From NCBI GenBank assembly GCA_034509425.1, contig JAVTVJ010000076.1, forward strand, positions 3,038,001-3,102,000: a stretch of 64,000 nucleotides of DNA, in the 5' to 3' direction. Source of the DNA: Eopsaltria australis (taxonomy: Eukaryota > Chordata > Aves > Passeriformes > Petroicidae). Below the pieces are notes generated by a model. That model did not search any database, was not told the origin of the DNA, and saw only the letters and a program-made list of their open reading frames with translations. Shown one piece after another: positions 35,629 through 48,896 of the stretch (position 1 is its first letter; each line of letters begins with the position of its first letter). The position numbers were made by a program, and so were the translations under genes.

Positions 35629-35835
35629 TGGTGTACTTATGGAAGCTTTTCTTGTTGCCCTTTCCATCTCTGGCCAGAATGAATTCTGTGAGTTCTTTGG
35701 CTTTCCTAACCTGTTCCCTGTGTGCTTGGACAATCTCCCTCTATTCCTTTCAGGCTGCCTGTCCTTGCTGACATCCTCCAGAAGCTTCCTTTTTGTGTTT
35801 GAGTTTTTCCAGGAGCTTCTTTTTTATCCATGTGT
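35629..35835 (-). mobile_element. CR1 ORF2 linker piece, minus strand
   Basis: The minus strand carries remnant peptides [12 protein letters not shown] (about 35641-35675) and LKHKKEASGG further on, typical of the region of CR1 ORF2 between endonuclease and reverse transcriptase. Directly adjoining the 3' fragment, it shows that the reverse transcriptase domain is deleted from a single insertion, or that two insertions abut. The reading frame is interrupted by stops. It ends by about 35835, before a T run at 35930. Confidence 0.75.
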
Positions 35836-36245
35836 CCATATTTAAATAAACAGTTAATAATTTTGAGACATATCTGTGGAATGGGTTTGGTTTGGTTAGG
35901 TTGGTTGTTCAAGTTTGGTGTTTGGGTTTTTTTTTTTTGAAAGCTGATGTTTGAAATTCTTTCATTCATCCTCTGTGTGGCACTTAGATAATGGCAGCTC
36001 TTGCTGCAGTCAGGTGAGTGAAGTCATTGCTTGCATGGCTGCATCTTTGTTGTGTGATTGCTTGTGAGGTAGAGTTGCCAGCTTGTGTTGGGATGACCTA
36101 GCTTTATGGATTTTTGCTGTAGTGCAGTGATGAGTACACTGGTAGTCGATAAACTCAGAGCTGAGGTTTTACATGAACATTTTTTTTCCAGAGGCTTGCT
36201 GTGATATTTTTTAGTCAAAATTGAGACACCACTATTCACTGCTGT
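35836..36245. other. Non-coding, no gene seen
   Basis: Includes a T-run near 35929-35938. Nothing else was recognised. Confidence 0.55.
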
Positions 36246-36295
36246 GATTTTCAAGGAAGCATAATTGCTGGATTTTCAAGGAAGCATAATTGCTG
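36246..36295. repeat. Perfect 25-base tandem dimer
   Basis: The 25-base unit starting GATTTTCAAGGAAGC and ending TTGCTG is present twice back to back (36246-36270, 36271-36295) with no mismatch. Zero divergence suggests a recent duplication or an assembly artefact. Confidence 0.95.
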
Positions 36296-39200
36296 GTTTC
36301 ATTTACAGAAGACCAGCCTTTTTCCTTGTTTTTGCAATTTGTAAAAAAAAGAAAAAAAAGGATGTGTCACTTCTGCTTTGCCCTTGACAGTAGGTGTCCA
36401 TATTATTGTAGTGGTCCAAACCTGGACAAAGTCTGCACTATCCAGAAGGAAGTGTTCCTCTGGCAGAGAAGCTAGAGGGCTGGGTGGAGCAACAGCAGGA
36501 GTAATTGTTACTATGGTTATTTTAAGCTGGAGGTTTTCATTTGGGGCTGGGATGCAAACAGAGTGAGAAGGCAGATGTTGCTTTCCAGTAGCCAAAGCTT
36601 TCCATGTTGTCAGATACTGAATAGCTGGAGGCATCGTGGTGGTAAAGCCTCTTGACTCTTCTGCCACTTGCCTGGACCCAGGAGGCTGGGTAATTCTGAA
36701 ATTTTTGGGAGCCTTCAGGGAGCAGACTGGTTTTAAGTCTTACTGTTGACCTTCCATGTGTGAAGACAGTTCTCTCCAAATGATGTGTGAGCTTTGGATC
36801 ACCTTTGATGCATGGGACGAGGCTGTGCCAGCCTGCCTTGCTGCTCTGTGCAGGCTGCTGGCTCGCTTCCCTGGGCTACTCACGGCAGTGTCTGTTTGGG
36901 AGGTTCTTTACCCAGCATGTTTGGTGCAGGGAAATTTTAAAGATGCCCACAAGGCTCCTTTGGTGTGGTTCACTGCATGAGTAAAAACCATTGTGATTCA
37001 GATCATTAGGACTATAAGCAAATTTTCTGTGTGCTTTTGCAGCCGTATTGTGAGGTCAGGAGTAAATGGTGAGTCCCGTATGCTGCTGTCAGGGCTTTGA
37101 GGATTGACCCTTGCCAGTCCATGATGCATCAGTTTGGCTGTGGTTTGTCTTAAGGTGAATTTACACGGTGAGGTGTAGCTGGAGTCATGCTGGGCCCTGC
37201 TCCTCTGAGCCTGCACAGGGCATGCTTGAGTTCTGCTTTGGAGCAAACCAGCAGATCACGTTGATAGAGAGAGCCTGAAGGGTCCTGCTGGAAATGAAGC
37301 CAGTGGTGACTCCCTGTGGATTATCATGGTGTGGGGAAAAAGATCTTCATACCTTGTTAAAGCAGCAGGATGCAGAGTTCTTTCTGTTCCTTTCTTTCTG
37401 CTTCCTCTGCTGTTTCCAGAAGCTACATTCTGGAACACCCTTCCAAGACCTGCTTCTCTCTGTAGTGGTCTAGTGACAGCTAAAATAATTCTTGAATATT
37501 AAAAAATACCAGCTGATATTTATCAGCTGATCCACAGCTGACTTGTTCACGTGTAGATTGTGCTTGTGGAAAGACGAAGGAAAAAGTGAAAGGGAGGAGA
37601 GATTGCAACATAAGTAAGGAGTGAGTAGAATGTGCTGCTCTGTCTGGGCGTGGGTTAATGGATGTGGACAAGCTAAGGATGGGGAAAAGAAACAGTGGGA
37701 GGATGCAGTTTTCTGATGGTGGTGACTCAGTAAAGGAACATGGAAGTTTTGGAGTCCTGTACTATGCTAGGTACCTGGCTGGAGAATGGGGAGAAGGAGA
37801 AAGATGGATAAGAACTTCAGCTATATTAGCCTTTTACTGGTTTATTTATTTTTTTAAGCTATCTTAAATACCTGAGATTTTCAGCATGGCTAGAACAACA
37901 TAGCTGATGTCTTTGTTTGGTATTCTTAGATTGACAAGCCTAAAATGTGCTTTCAGACTTAGTTTTTAATTAGCTAACTACATGCAAGTGGAAAATGTGT
38001 CTGGACATAGATTCTGAGAGACAGTGATGTAAAAAAGATCTGGCTGAGATTGAATCAAATTTGACTTCTCAAATTTGGTGATTTTGGGGATGCTTCATCC
38101 CTTATGTTACTGGTTTGTTGTTTTGTATGTAAAAATGAAGGTGATATTAATAGTAAAAGCAGTTTTTTACCTGTTCCCAGAAACTTTGACTAAGGCATTA
38201 TTGTGATAGACAGACGAGCTAAAGAAATGCATTTTTTTAAGAAATTCACATTACTTTTCTCACTAACTTTTCTGAAAGATTTCCTTTTGACTTATCAATT
38301 ACTATGATGCACAACTTCTCCTTAACCCAAGTTTTCATGAAATGAATTTAGCATTCCATGACTCCTGCAAATGTAACAGTCTATCACAGCTTGGAGTGTA
38401 TGCCCTGCAGGGAATTCACCTGCAGTGTGGACTGGCCTGGCTCATATCCACATTAAGAAGGTCTTGGCAAAAGGAGGGAAGTTGAAGCATCCTGCAGAGA
38501 TCTTTTGTGCATATAATTTGCCTTTCTCACTTCTGTTTCTTTTCATCTACTGTGTGCTCTTCTCCCAGTGCCCAGCCACAGTGAGACCACAGCAGTTCCA
38601 TGTACCAGTGTGAATGAGAACTTAGCCTTTTACATCTAAAGTAATTTTTCTCCCGACTGATGTGTTGCTGGAGCTGTAGGAGCATCGTTACTCACTTGGG
38701 TAGTCCTGTTGTGTATGTCAGCCCTGCATCTTGAGGGTTGTTCACATATTGCCACTAGGACCAAAGCTGCAACCAGAGGTGAAGCCCTGCCCTGAGCTGG
38801 TGAACCCAAGTGCACCTGGTGGTGGCTGGTGCTCCTGGGCAGCTGGGGCTTGCACAGCAGGCAGGCTGGGAAGGGAGCTTGTCATGGCCACAGAGCGTGC
38901 TGTGCTCTTGGCCATCCTCGCAGATGCCCTTCAGGGGTTATATGGAGAATGTGCACTGGCTCTAATAGGAGTCATTAAGCAGAAATTATGTAGGTCATTA
39001 CCCTGTGTGGAGTGGGAGTTCTTATGCAGTGCATGTGTACATTGAGGATTGTGGCTGTTATTGTGGTATGTCCTTACCGGATTTAAATAATGTTGCTCTT
39101 AGGTGTTTTAAAGTTGTTCATAATAGGATTGGCCACCTCAGGGTGCACTTTATGTGTGGGTTGTCTTTATTGTACTCACAGTGCAATTGTATTTGTTGCT

Positions 39201-41194
39201 GAAGGTCAGCAGAAGTCCTAGTTTCTGCTGTCCTCTTGGTTAAGTAGTTCTTGGCATTTTTGGAGTAATTTTCAATCCACCACAGTGAAACTGAGATTAG
39301 AAACTGATTCTTTGGATTTCAGACAAAAGGAATGGTGACTTCTTGTGAATGTTCGTTTCCCTGCCAGTAGAGGCTGGATGACTTAATCTCTGCATATATC
39401 AACATGTTGATCAAGTTTCACACCAAAGTATCCAGGGCTAACTATAACAAATATCTGAAAATGTAAGCCCGGGATGTAATTGAAAACCTTTCTTGGTTAT
39501 ACAGTTCTGAGCGTAATGAAATGACAGCTCAGGGCTGGATTTTTAGGATAGCTTTATCTGCAGTAATACTCAGCTCTAGGTCTATCAAAACAGCCTTCTA
39601 AAGCCAGAGCTGCCTGTGGCATGGCATTTGCTCAAATATGCCTTAATAAAGTCAGTGCAAGGCTTCCTATCCAAAGGAAAAATGAAGTCTTTGAGTGTAT
39701 CTGCTTTTCATGTACCTGCTAGGAAGCCCTAGGGCTGAGATCCTGTGAAAATGGCAGAGTTGGATTAATTCCGGGTGTGTTTCCTGAGGGAGATGTGGCT
39801 GGTTGGTTTGCTTGCCCCTTCCTTCCTTTTGGGCAACAAGCATAAGGCTGAGGCTGATGTCGTGGGTGGAGATGGGTGCAGAGCCCTTTGCAGAGTGATT
39901 GCTGAGTGCCTGCTGTTTACAGAGCAGGATTTTAAAACCAACCATCATGCAGACTTGCATGCCATCCCTTGCAAATGGAGGTACTTCAACCTGCTTATTC
40001 CAGCAGGTCAACCCCAGGTGCAGCTGGAGGAATCAGGTGACTGTTGAGCTCCAGATGCAGAAACGCTGTAGACTGAACTCATCTCATCTTTGCTGTTGCT
40101 AGCAGGAGCACTTCATTTGCAGTAATTCTATCATAAGCCAAACAAAACCACACAATTAAGCTAAAAACACACCAGACTGTGTGTTTTAAAGGTATCAGTC
40201 AGTCTGTTAATTTAAAAGAAAAACCTTTTTCTAGCTTGCTTTCCTGTACTGATTCTTTTGTTGGCTCTTAACATCTCTTCCCTGCCTGTTCATGAGCTGA
40301 TTTTGACATCAAATCATTGGGACAAAACCAGAAATCAGGTGTGTGGAGTTTGCTACCATTTACAAAACCAGTAATTGCTGGTTGTGTTGTGAACATATAA
40401 AGGTTTGGGATCTTCTATAATACCCAGACTTTCAAGTCTGCCCCGAGATATTCACTTAGTACTTACAGAATGAAGAAATAAGTCTACAGACCAACAGTCC
40501 CTCCAAGGAAATAATTTTACCATCCTTGTCCCCATGTGCCCGTGTTTTTTCTGCTGAAAAAAGAAACTGAAGGGAAAAGTGGAAACCCTGATACTCTGAC
40601 ACCTTAGGGAATATTTCCCAAATTCATTTGAGGGTGATGTTATTGCCTATAACCTTCAGGTCTTGCATTGCCTTGTGTTGTACAAGTCTGCAGAATCTCT
40701 GAGGGTCCAGGTTTCAGTGCCGATGTTAGCTTGTCTCACCCCTAGCAGTAAGTCCCAAAGCTCTGTCTCCTGGGAAGGGATTAGTGCCTAGCCCTCACAC
40801 TCCATTTAAATGGACAGACCTGTGCTCCACCTGCAGCAGTAGTAGTACTGCACAGACACAGGATCCTTAACTGTTCTAGCAATTGCTTTCTTTAATGAGT
40901 TCCCAGAAAATATCTATTATATCTTGGTATTTAGTGTTGCATAAGATGAACCTTTAGAAAGAGGGAGATTATGGAGCAGTTCGATAGGAATGACTGATAA
41001 CAAGCTGAAATGCTGCTCAGCAGCCCTGAGTTGCTGCTATCGGGTATGGTCTCAGTAGTCATCCCAGTCCTCCCTTCTGAAGGCTTGTGCCTGCACTGTG
41101 GAGACACAGCCCCAGCCCACAAACATGTAATTTGATTCACTGATACATATCAAAAGGCTTCATGAGTTAGGACAGGATCCTGACTTGCTCCTGT
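36296..41194. other. Intron-like non-coding sequence, no exon seen
   Basis: About 4.9 kb without a recognised gene or transposon. Several open frames of 60-122 residues on both strands have no family likeness and no supporting splice context. G exceeds C on + in many rows. Confidence 0.5.
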
Positions 41195-41300
41195 TTTAGA
41201 AATTAAGGAATCAAGGCAGAGGCAGGTGAGCTGACTTGCTCCAAGGCCCCATAAGTACTGAAGGTTGAGTGAGATCTGGGACCCAGGTGTCCTCAGATTT
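41195..41300 (-). mobile_element. MIR SINE remnant, minus strand
   Basis: TTTAGAAATTAAGGAATC, AGGCAGAGGCAGGTGAGC, TGACTTGCTCCAAGGCCCCA, AAGTACTGAAGGTTGAG and GATCTGGGACCCAGGTGTCC follow the reverse-complement MIR order (aactgaggc...gacttgcccaaggtcac...gatttgaacccaggtct). Moderately diverged. Confidence 0.78.
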
Positions 41301-41791
41301 TTGATGAGCAGCAGACTATGCTCAGCAGTTCTGCCCAAGAGGAAGAAGACACATAACCTTGACCTAGTGTTGCAGTGCTTAAAAAGTCACTCATGTTGTT
41401 TAGGAAACTGTGCATGTTGATTTAACTTAAAGTTTCCCTTGTGCTCTTCCCTTGCCTATGAGATTATAAATAGCATCATCGAAGTACTCACGTGGTATTT
41501 CTCTAAAGAAAACTGATTCAGCTATTGAGGTAGTCAAATATCACCCATGAGCTGCAGTTTGTCTGAGTCCTGGGAACTGATGCCCACCCCCCCAAAGAAG
41601 ACAGGTCTCCTGGCCCCCTTATCATCATCAGAGCTAGAGATAAAGGAATTCCATGCATGAAAGGTCACCCCAGCTTAGTAACAGAGCCTCCCTCTATGGT
41701 TAATGATAAGCACTTCCAGGTGGGTTTCATTCCTTCCTTCCCATGTATCTGGCCAGGCACTCGGGGTGGGTGATTCGTGCTACTTACATTG
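41301..41791. other. Non-coding, no gene seen
   Basis: Unique sequence; no repeat or exon recognised. Confidence 0.5.
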
Positions 41792-41805
41792 ATTACCATG
41801 GCAAT
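41792..41805. promoter_or_regulatory. RFX-type X-box-like motif
   Basis: ATTACCATGGCAAT is a near-perfect palindrome (one mismatched pair) around CCATGG and resembles the RFX X-box GTTGCCATGGCAAC, bound by RFX factors at cilia and immune gene enhancers. The next 60 bases contain GACTAATGCAGATTAG and TTAATAAATTTTAGCTG, giving the look of a conserved enhancer. Function is inferred from the motif alone. Confidence 0.3.
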
Positions 41806-44800
41806 GGAGTTGACTAATGCAGATTAGATTAATAAATTTTAGCTGTCTGAATTGGATGAGAAAAATTCCCCACTTATCATCTTGGGTGAGTTTAGTGACC
41901 TCCAGTAGTGCTGCCACACCAGTGTCTGTCTGTTAGAGGATTGTACTGGTGAGAGAAAAGAATAAAGAAAGTTAGGAAAACAAATGAGAGAGACTTTGTT
42001 ACTGCAAGGCTTCTCTTGATTTGAAGACTCAGGGATGGTTAGAAATTTCTAATATGCTTTCTGTAGATATCTGCTATTGAGGACATTTGAGCATTGTGTT
42101 TTGTGGAAGTTTTGGATGAAGGTTTTTGACAGAGGTAAGCACGCTTAACTTACAGGAACTCTATTTGGGAAGCAGCAATTAGGAAGAAGACAACAGCAGA
42201 AATTAAAAGAGAGAGGAAATTCTATTAATGCCTGTCTTTTTGGTAGCAAGTAGGTCAGTGAGCTGAAAAGGACCCTAAACAGACTTGCAGTCCTCACACA
42301 GTGAAGAAGTTGAGATGGCAGTTCAATCAGGAATTGGTTGCATAAAGCAAAGAGAAGTCAGAATTGCAGAAAATGTGTTTTATTTTCATTGTTGAACATA
42401 AAGGTAAAACTTGTGCCAGCCCTGCATTCCCATGCAGAGATAGCCAAACCCATTGTCTTTGGGTTTTATGGATGGAGGGACTAAAGCAGATTAATTGAGG
42501 CCATGCAAGATTATTGTGTTGCACATGTGATTGCTGACCTTGGTGCAAGGCACTGTCTTTTTGTGTGTCCCATGCAAGGCAAACCGTGCCACGGCGTGGG
42601 TGGCAGAGGGAGCGTGGCCCCCCCTGCTCAGGGCTGCTGTCACAGGGGGTGTGCAGGAGCCGAGGTGCCCTGATTCAGAAAGCCATTTGCGTGATGAGCA
42701 AGTGACGACACAGTTCCCGCTCCCCAATGAGCGTGAGAGTAAGAGTCCAATTATTTTGCACATAATGAGGAGGTCACTGAAAGAAGGACTGGAGTTTGGC
42801 AAGGCAAAATGGGAATGCTCTCTTGCTTCCATTTTGCACTGGGAAGCCTCATTATTTAGTTGTGTGATTATGGTTGTAGTTCTGGCTCTGGAGGTTTGAA
42901 GTTATAGAAAGGATGATGCGATTGTCATGGTGTATCCGGGGATGACCATGGCTAGAGTAGGAAGGAGGATGTGACCATGTAAGTTAGCCTTTTTTGAAAA
43001 CATCGTGGGGATGATGTAGGAGTCATGGGTCAGAATGTGGACATGTCAATATGAAACAGAATCAAGTCTGTTAGTATTAGCATTACTTACTTTAATTTTT
43101 TTAAGGAAGGAGCAGTTCAAACCTGTCTTTATGAAGACTGATGTTTATTGAATGAGGGATTCAAATAATGACATTTTGTTCTAGGACACTTGAAGCAACT
43201 GGAAGAACTGAACTGGGATGGGATTCTGGTGCAATGACAGCAATGGGTGGGATATGCACTGGTACTGGTGAGCCAGGAGTGCTCTGGGGCTGACTGATGG
43301 GTACAAAGCTGCAGCAGGAGACCTGTCAGCACCCTGGGAAACCAAATCTGCTGCTTCAGTGGAAAATACGGTGAGAAATCATGAATGAGCTGCTGTTCTA
43401 AAAACGCTTTGGAACCTCTAAATTTTTACTTATGTTTGTTTGGTTGCTTTGGCTTTGACAGAAAAGGATTTTCACCCAAATAGAGTCGTTTAGGAATGCT
43501 TCTAAAATTAAAAGTGTACTCCCATTTTCCATCTCCTCCAAAATTTTTGTCCATTGTTTAGGCAACAAGGTGGAAAAGAACAAGAGATAGTTGTTGCAGG
43601 TTGAAACCCACTAGGTATTCTTCAAACAGTTTAAAAAAGCTTTCATAAACTTGAATGAGATGCTTTAATAAAAAATAAGTGCATGCATGCACAGAATTAA
43701 AAAGCACCCTCATCTATTTTTTCTCTTTTTATTTTTGTATAAATTTACTTTACACGTAGAGAGACAGCAAGCTGTGTACCTGTTTAGTTATCACATTAAT
43801 GAAGCTCTAGGTTGAAAGAAGATGAAGTTATAAAAATGAAGTGCTTCATGGCATTGATTTCTCTAGGCGCTAACAAGGCAGAATTTGAGTGGAGATGACA
43901 ACAAAGTAATGTCTCTGAGGGCTAACATGCCAAATTAAAGAAAATGTAAATAAATTAACTGAGTCATCCTGTTACTTTGCAGCCTAAGGAAGTTATACAA
44001 ACAATTTCTGGAGTCTTCTAGAGGTTTGTAAAACTGGTGATGCAGTACTAAAGGTGTATGGGATATTAAAATAATTTCTTGGTGTATAACAGGTTTATAT
44101 TTTGGAGTGGGGAGTTTCTGAGAAGAAATGATCCTTTATTTAATGCACAGCGGTATGGTGGAATCAGTTGCAGGAGTAATTAAAGTCAAACCCACCAAAT
44201 GACTGGGACAAAAAATCCAGTCTTCAAAGTATTGAATGAATCCATAGAAGGGTTTGGATACATTGATGAAAGATATAAATTAAAGAACTCATTAGAGGTG
44301 TGGATGTGGCTCTCTTGCCTTCAGAGGGAGGTGGAAGTCGCTCTCTGCCATAGGATCTTGTTTCTGCAGCCCATCCTACAAGAACATTTAGAACAGCCTT
44401 ATTGCACAACTGTCTCTCAAAGTAAACCTGTTATTTTGAAGTGTCATATTTGTGTGTCTCAGTGGCTTTGTTAGTATCACAATGAATTTACAATAAAAGA
44501 GCAGTGCCTTTTCCTTCTCTGCCCTGTACTCCTCTTCACTGGTGCTTTGTCTTCAGCCTGGGGTAGTACTATCCAACAGGAAACATTCCTCATCTGACCT
44601 GGCATGAGCTGCTTTAGGCATGGTACTTCTGCATCAGGTTGTTGGGTTTTCCCTGTTGTAAGCATGGAATTATGTTTTTGCAGAATTATGGATTTCAGGT
44701 GGTAGTGTGCAAATACAGGTGAAAAACTGGCCTAATAAAATCTCTAGTATGAGATGTAGCTGTCTGAGAGAAATTTTAGCTTTGCTATAAAATCTAAGCC

Positions 44801-47800
44801 TAAAATTGAAAGGGAGAAATACTTGTCGTGTTCATGAATACGAACCATGTGAAACTGGAGTCTGTGATATTGCTGATTTTATAGCACAGCTCCAGAACTG
44901 TGTTTCACTTTAGGAGGAGTCAACCCAATAGATAAAAATCATTATATTACATGCTTTGGTGTTGATCTTACTTTTATGAAGTATGGGTATTTCTAATGCA
45001 AGTCCAGGTTGCAATTAGGCTGGAGTATTCCCTCCTGTGACTGTTGCGTGGTTTTGCCTTTCACAGCTTTAGCAAGTCAGTCGTTGAAAAGAATTCCAAA
45101 ATATATTTTGGTTGTTTTTTCTGTCTTGCTTTTTGTGCAGTAAAGGTATAACCCATAATTTGTGGTCTTATTCAGTCATCTTTGAAATGCATTTTTCAAG
45201 AATTTTTTAAGAGCTCGAAGGTTTTTCTCTTTGCCTCTTTTGTTTTATAAAAGACGTGAAAAACCAGGTCACACCTGCCTATTAAAATTTTCCGTTGGAT
45301 TTTCTGATTGATTTATTTACTTACTCTGTTTCTTGTTTATTTAGTTATTTAGATTTTCAGATTGTTTCAGATTATTTTTAGTTTGGATTTTTGTTGCAGC
45401 ATCTTCAATCTGATATATCTGGTCTAAGTTTTTGAGGAGGCAAGGAGGTGACTTTCGGGACTTTTATTCCTGTTTCTATGGTGGCCTCAGATAAATACTA
45501 TTTTTTTATTACTTTCTGGAAATAGAAATACAGAGAGATAATACACCTATGGAGAAGTAATATCCGTCTGTAAGGAGGTGAGTAGTGAAAACACGTATCC
45601 TGCAGAAATAGAATATGTATTAGTTTACATTTCCTTCTGTATTTTGAGCTTTAAGAAGTGATAGGGCGAGCTGTTGTTGCAAGCTTCTGGTTAATCTGAT
45701 GTTTTTAAGGTCTACTTTCCATTGCAGTCAGGGAGCCTTGCTCCACATTCAAGTTGCTAATTCTTGACACACAGGATATTTTCCTTCTCATTAAAATGTA
45801 TTTATTTGTTTTGCAGTGAGAATATCTTGCTTAAGATGCTTCTTTTGATCTTTGGTAATGTCACAGACTCAGTAAGACTGCTAGCATAAAGTAGTGTTTA
45901 TCTCATTTCACTTCTGCATCCACTGTTAATTGGACCTGAGTAATATAACCCCATTGCAATAACTGTTTTAGTTTGCCCGGTCTCAATATGATGTCCAAAA
46001 CGATGCAGGTAATATTAGTGCTTGGAAATTGCTCCCTGTCTGTAATTGGAAGGCTTCTTCATGGATTTCTGTGATTTTATTTGCATTTATTGGGTTTTAG
46101 GCCCTTTTCAGAAATAGGGGGAGGGGGAAAAGGTATAGCAAGAAGTACAAAGTTTTTGCAAAAACAATTTTTTTTTAAACTTGGATTTGTAATATCACTT
46201 ACGTTTCTAGGGCAACAACTTCATGTAATGCAGATCAGCAGCTGAAATACTTCTGCTAGCAGCTGGAGAGTGAAGTTAGCAGGACCCACGGTCTGTTCTG
46301 CAGCTGATACAGGGAGCTTTGTGGCTGGTGGGGATTGTCCCTGAGCTGCCCTTCAGAGCTCGTGTCATTCTGGGGAGCAGCAAGCAGCACTGAGTGATAC
46401 CAGGGCTATCCTCAAGAGAGCTGGTAATGTAGGATGCTGCAAGTTCAGGGGGGTGAATAAAATCAGTTCCTGTACCTCTGTCTCAGAAGGAGCTTTGAGA
46501 GGAGGGAGGGAGGAGGTGACGAAGTGCGCTTTCTCCAGAAACTTGGATTGCGGAGGAATGTGAAACTTCACAGTTTTCTCCCATCTTGCTCTTGAAAGTT
46601 AACACAAGAAATAGATAGGAGTGGGAGACAGTTTTCTGACAGGAATCCCAGATTCTTCATCCCCAGAAGCTGAGATGGTGACAAGAAGCTGGTTACTCAG
46701 CAGAGTTACCCGCAAATTTTGTTGACTGAGTTAAATCCTCCAGCAAGCAGGTGTCGGGTAAATGTTTTGATTCCTTGCAGTATATATTTGCATATTTGAA
46801 GATTTCTGGTACTTATGACACACTTTAGTTTGCCCAAATTTTAAAAAAGCAAACCAGCAGGGCCCTTAATTTTATGGCATCGCTGTGTAAGGGCTTTGAG
46901 GTGCATGCCCCAAGCTGGGCATGGTGGGAGGGTGATGTACATGCAGGTCTTAACCATTGGCATCTTTTGGATAGCTGTAGTCACACCTCAGACTGTGTGA
47001 AGCGTCTTTAACCATCACTGTCTCATCATCTCCAACCCCAAACCTGTTTTCTACCAACACCTCTGCTGGGTCCCTCTTGCCCTCCCTGGCATGGGTATGG
47101 CACTGTGTCCTGCTTCTTGACCAGGGTGGGTGGGTGTTGGTGTCACAGGTCAGGCTGTAGCAGCAAGCAGCTCTGGCCCTTACAGAAGGTCCTATGAAGT
47201 GTTTTAGAGATCTGATGGAAAATGAGGCTTCATTTGTAGTGACATTTTGTTTACACAGGTTTATTTTCTTCATGCAGATATGCTGGGGAGGGAGGTTGGA
47301 GGAAGAGAAAACTTGCTGAGAGAGTAACGCTTGATGCCTTGAAGCATTTTTTACTTGATAAAAAAGCTTTTTCTGTAAATTTTTCGGTTTTGTCACTTGT
47401 CATTTGCTGGGATTGTGAAGGGTGGTAATATGCTCTGTGTAACCTTCTTACGTGTATTTTTGTCTGGTACATTAATAGCTTCATTAATATGTGAGGAAAA
47501 GCAAATTTCAACTTACTACTTGCTGATCAGAATGTGGAAGAGGTGTTTTTTTCTAAAAACTGTAATTCAAGGTTATGCATGTGCAAAAATAGCTTTAGGC
47601 TACACCAAATACTTTCTTCAGCAGGTCTTAGCTCATTTTATTGACATATTGTTTTGTAAACTGTGGGTGACTTGCATTGTTCTCAACCAAAATAACTTGC
47701 TTCAATCAACATAAGAGGGTAATTAATTCACATATTTTCATTGTGGAAATGATCCAGACATTTTTACTTTAAAGTGCTAGACTTGAGAGTGGAAAACTGA

Positions 47801-48354
47801 AATAGCATTTTGTATTTGTAGTTTGTTTTAAGTTATTCTTCATTTCTAATTGTGCTGGAGAAACCATTGTGACCTTCTTATATTTGAGCTTGGCATAGCA
47901 TTGAATGAAAGTAAAGCAAGACCTATTTTCATCACTGTGTTGTACATCAGTACAGCCTTAATGAGATGAGGAGAAACCAGCTATTGGGCACCATAGCAAA
48001 GTGTAGTCCAAAATAGTTGCTAAGAACAAATGCAAGAGTTAAATATTTCCTTTCTCTATGAGAAGCTGAAGCTAGCAGAAGAGACTTTGAGAGATAGGGA
48101 GTCTGATGAATTTTATCAGGGTGTGCCTGATGACTCTCCGCATGCCACAAGTGAATGAAAATGTGTAGTGTATTGTCTTTGAATAAGCAAGGGCTGGCTT
48201 CTGTTTGTAGGAGGCAGCAAAGGTTTCAGAACCATCTGAACTTCTCTAGTCCATTGATGAGGCATAGTTAAAACACCAGTTTCTGAATCTGATTAAATAC
48301 AGAGAACGGAGTGGTTATCGCTTTGTGTGGATTGACAGGAGGTGAGTCCTTGGG
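41806..48354. other. Intron-like non-coding sequence, no exon seen
   Basis: About 6.5 kb without a recognised gene or transposon. The AT-rich part 45000-45500 is strongly T-rich on +. Open frames up to 148 residues (46950-47396, minus) lack recognisable content. The frames at 42491-42899 on the two strands shadow each other. Confidence 0.5.
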
Positions 48355-48422
48355 GAAGTGTGAACTTGTGTCTCTAAAGGTGGTGGCTTTAGGAGAAGTG
48401 TGAACTTGTGTCTCTAAAGGTG
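48355..48422. repeat. 40-base-period direct duplication
   Basis: A 28-base word, from GAAGTGTGAACTTG to TCTAAAGGTG, occurs at 48355-48382 and identically at 48395-48422. The 12 bases between the copies show that the duplicated unit was about 40 bases with a diverged edge. Confidence 0.92.
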
Positions 48423-48896
48423 TACCCCTCTTCTTTTGCACCCTGACTATTCTGTCTGATTGATTACTGATAGCTGCTTTTTCTTTTTTACCTCCATAGG
48501 GTGATGGAGCAATGAGCCAGGATGCTCAAACCTCCATGTAAAGAGATACCACACAGGCTATTCAGGCAAATCCAGTTTACCCATAGTGTCCTTAAGAATA
48601 AATTCTTCCAGTATTAAACCTGAGATGAGGTAATGCAAAAGAGTCTTCATTTTACGTTGTGCATTCTCTGTTACAGTGCCTGGTCTGTTACCAACATATC
48701 ATACATTGCCACTGTGACCTTAACGCCTCACTTTTAAGCACCACCTGATGGGTTAGATAGATAGATGGAGGTGAGAAAGCTGGTGCACCAGTAAGATTTG
48801 CCTGACATCGACTGAGGATGTCTTTGGGGTAAAAAACAACCAAACAAACAACTTCTGTTTCTTGCTGGTTTTATTCTTTAAACCTGATTCCTGCTA
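48423..48896. other. Non-coding, no gene seen
   Basis: Contains a short GATA repeat (GATAGATAGATGG near 48755) and an A/C-rich string at 48831-48851 that is complementary to the T/G tract to its right. Confidence 0.6.

Noticed and set aside
39365..39378. CCAGTAGAGGCTGG as a CTCF site
   Set aside because: The essential GGGC part is disrupted (GGCT), so it was not called.
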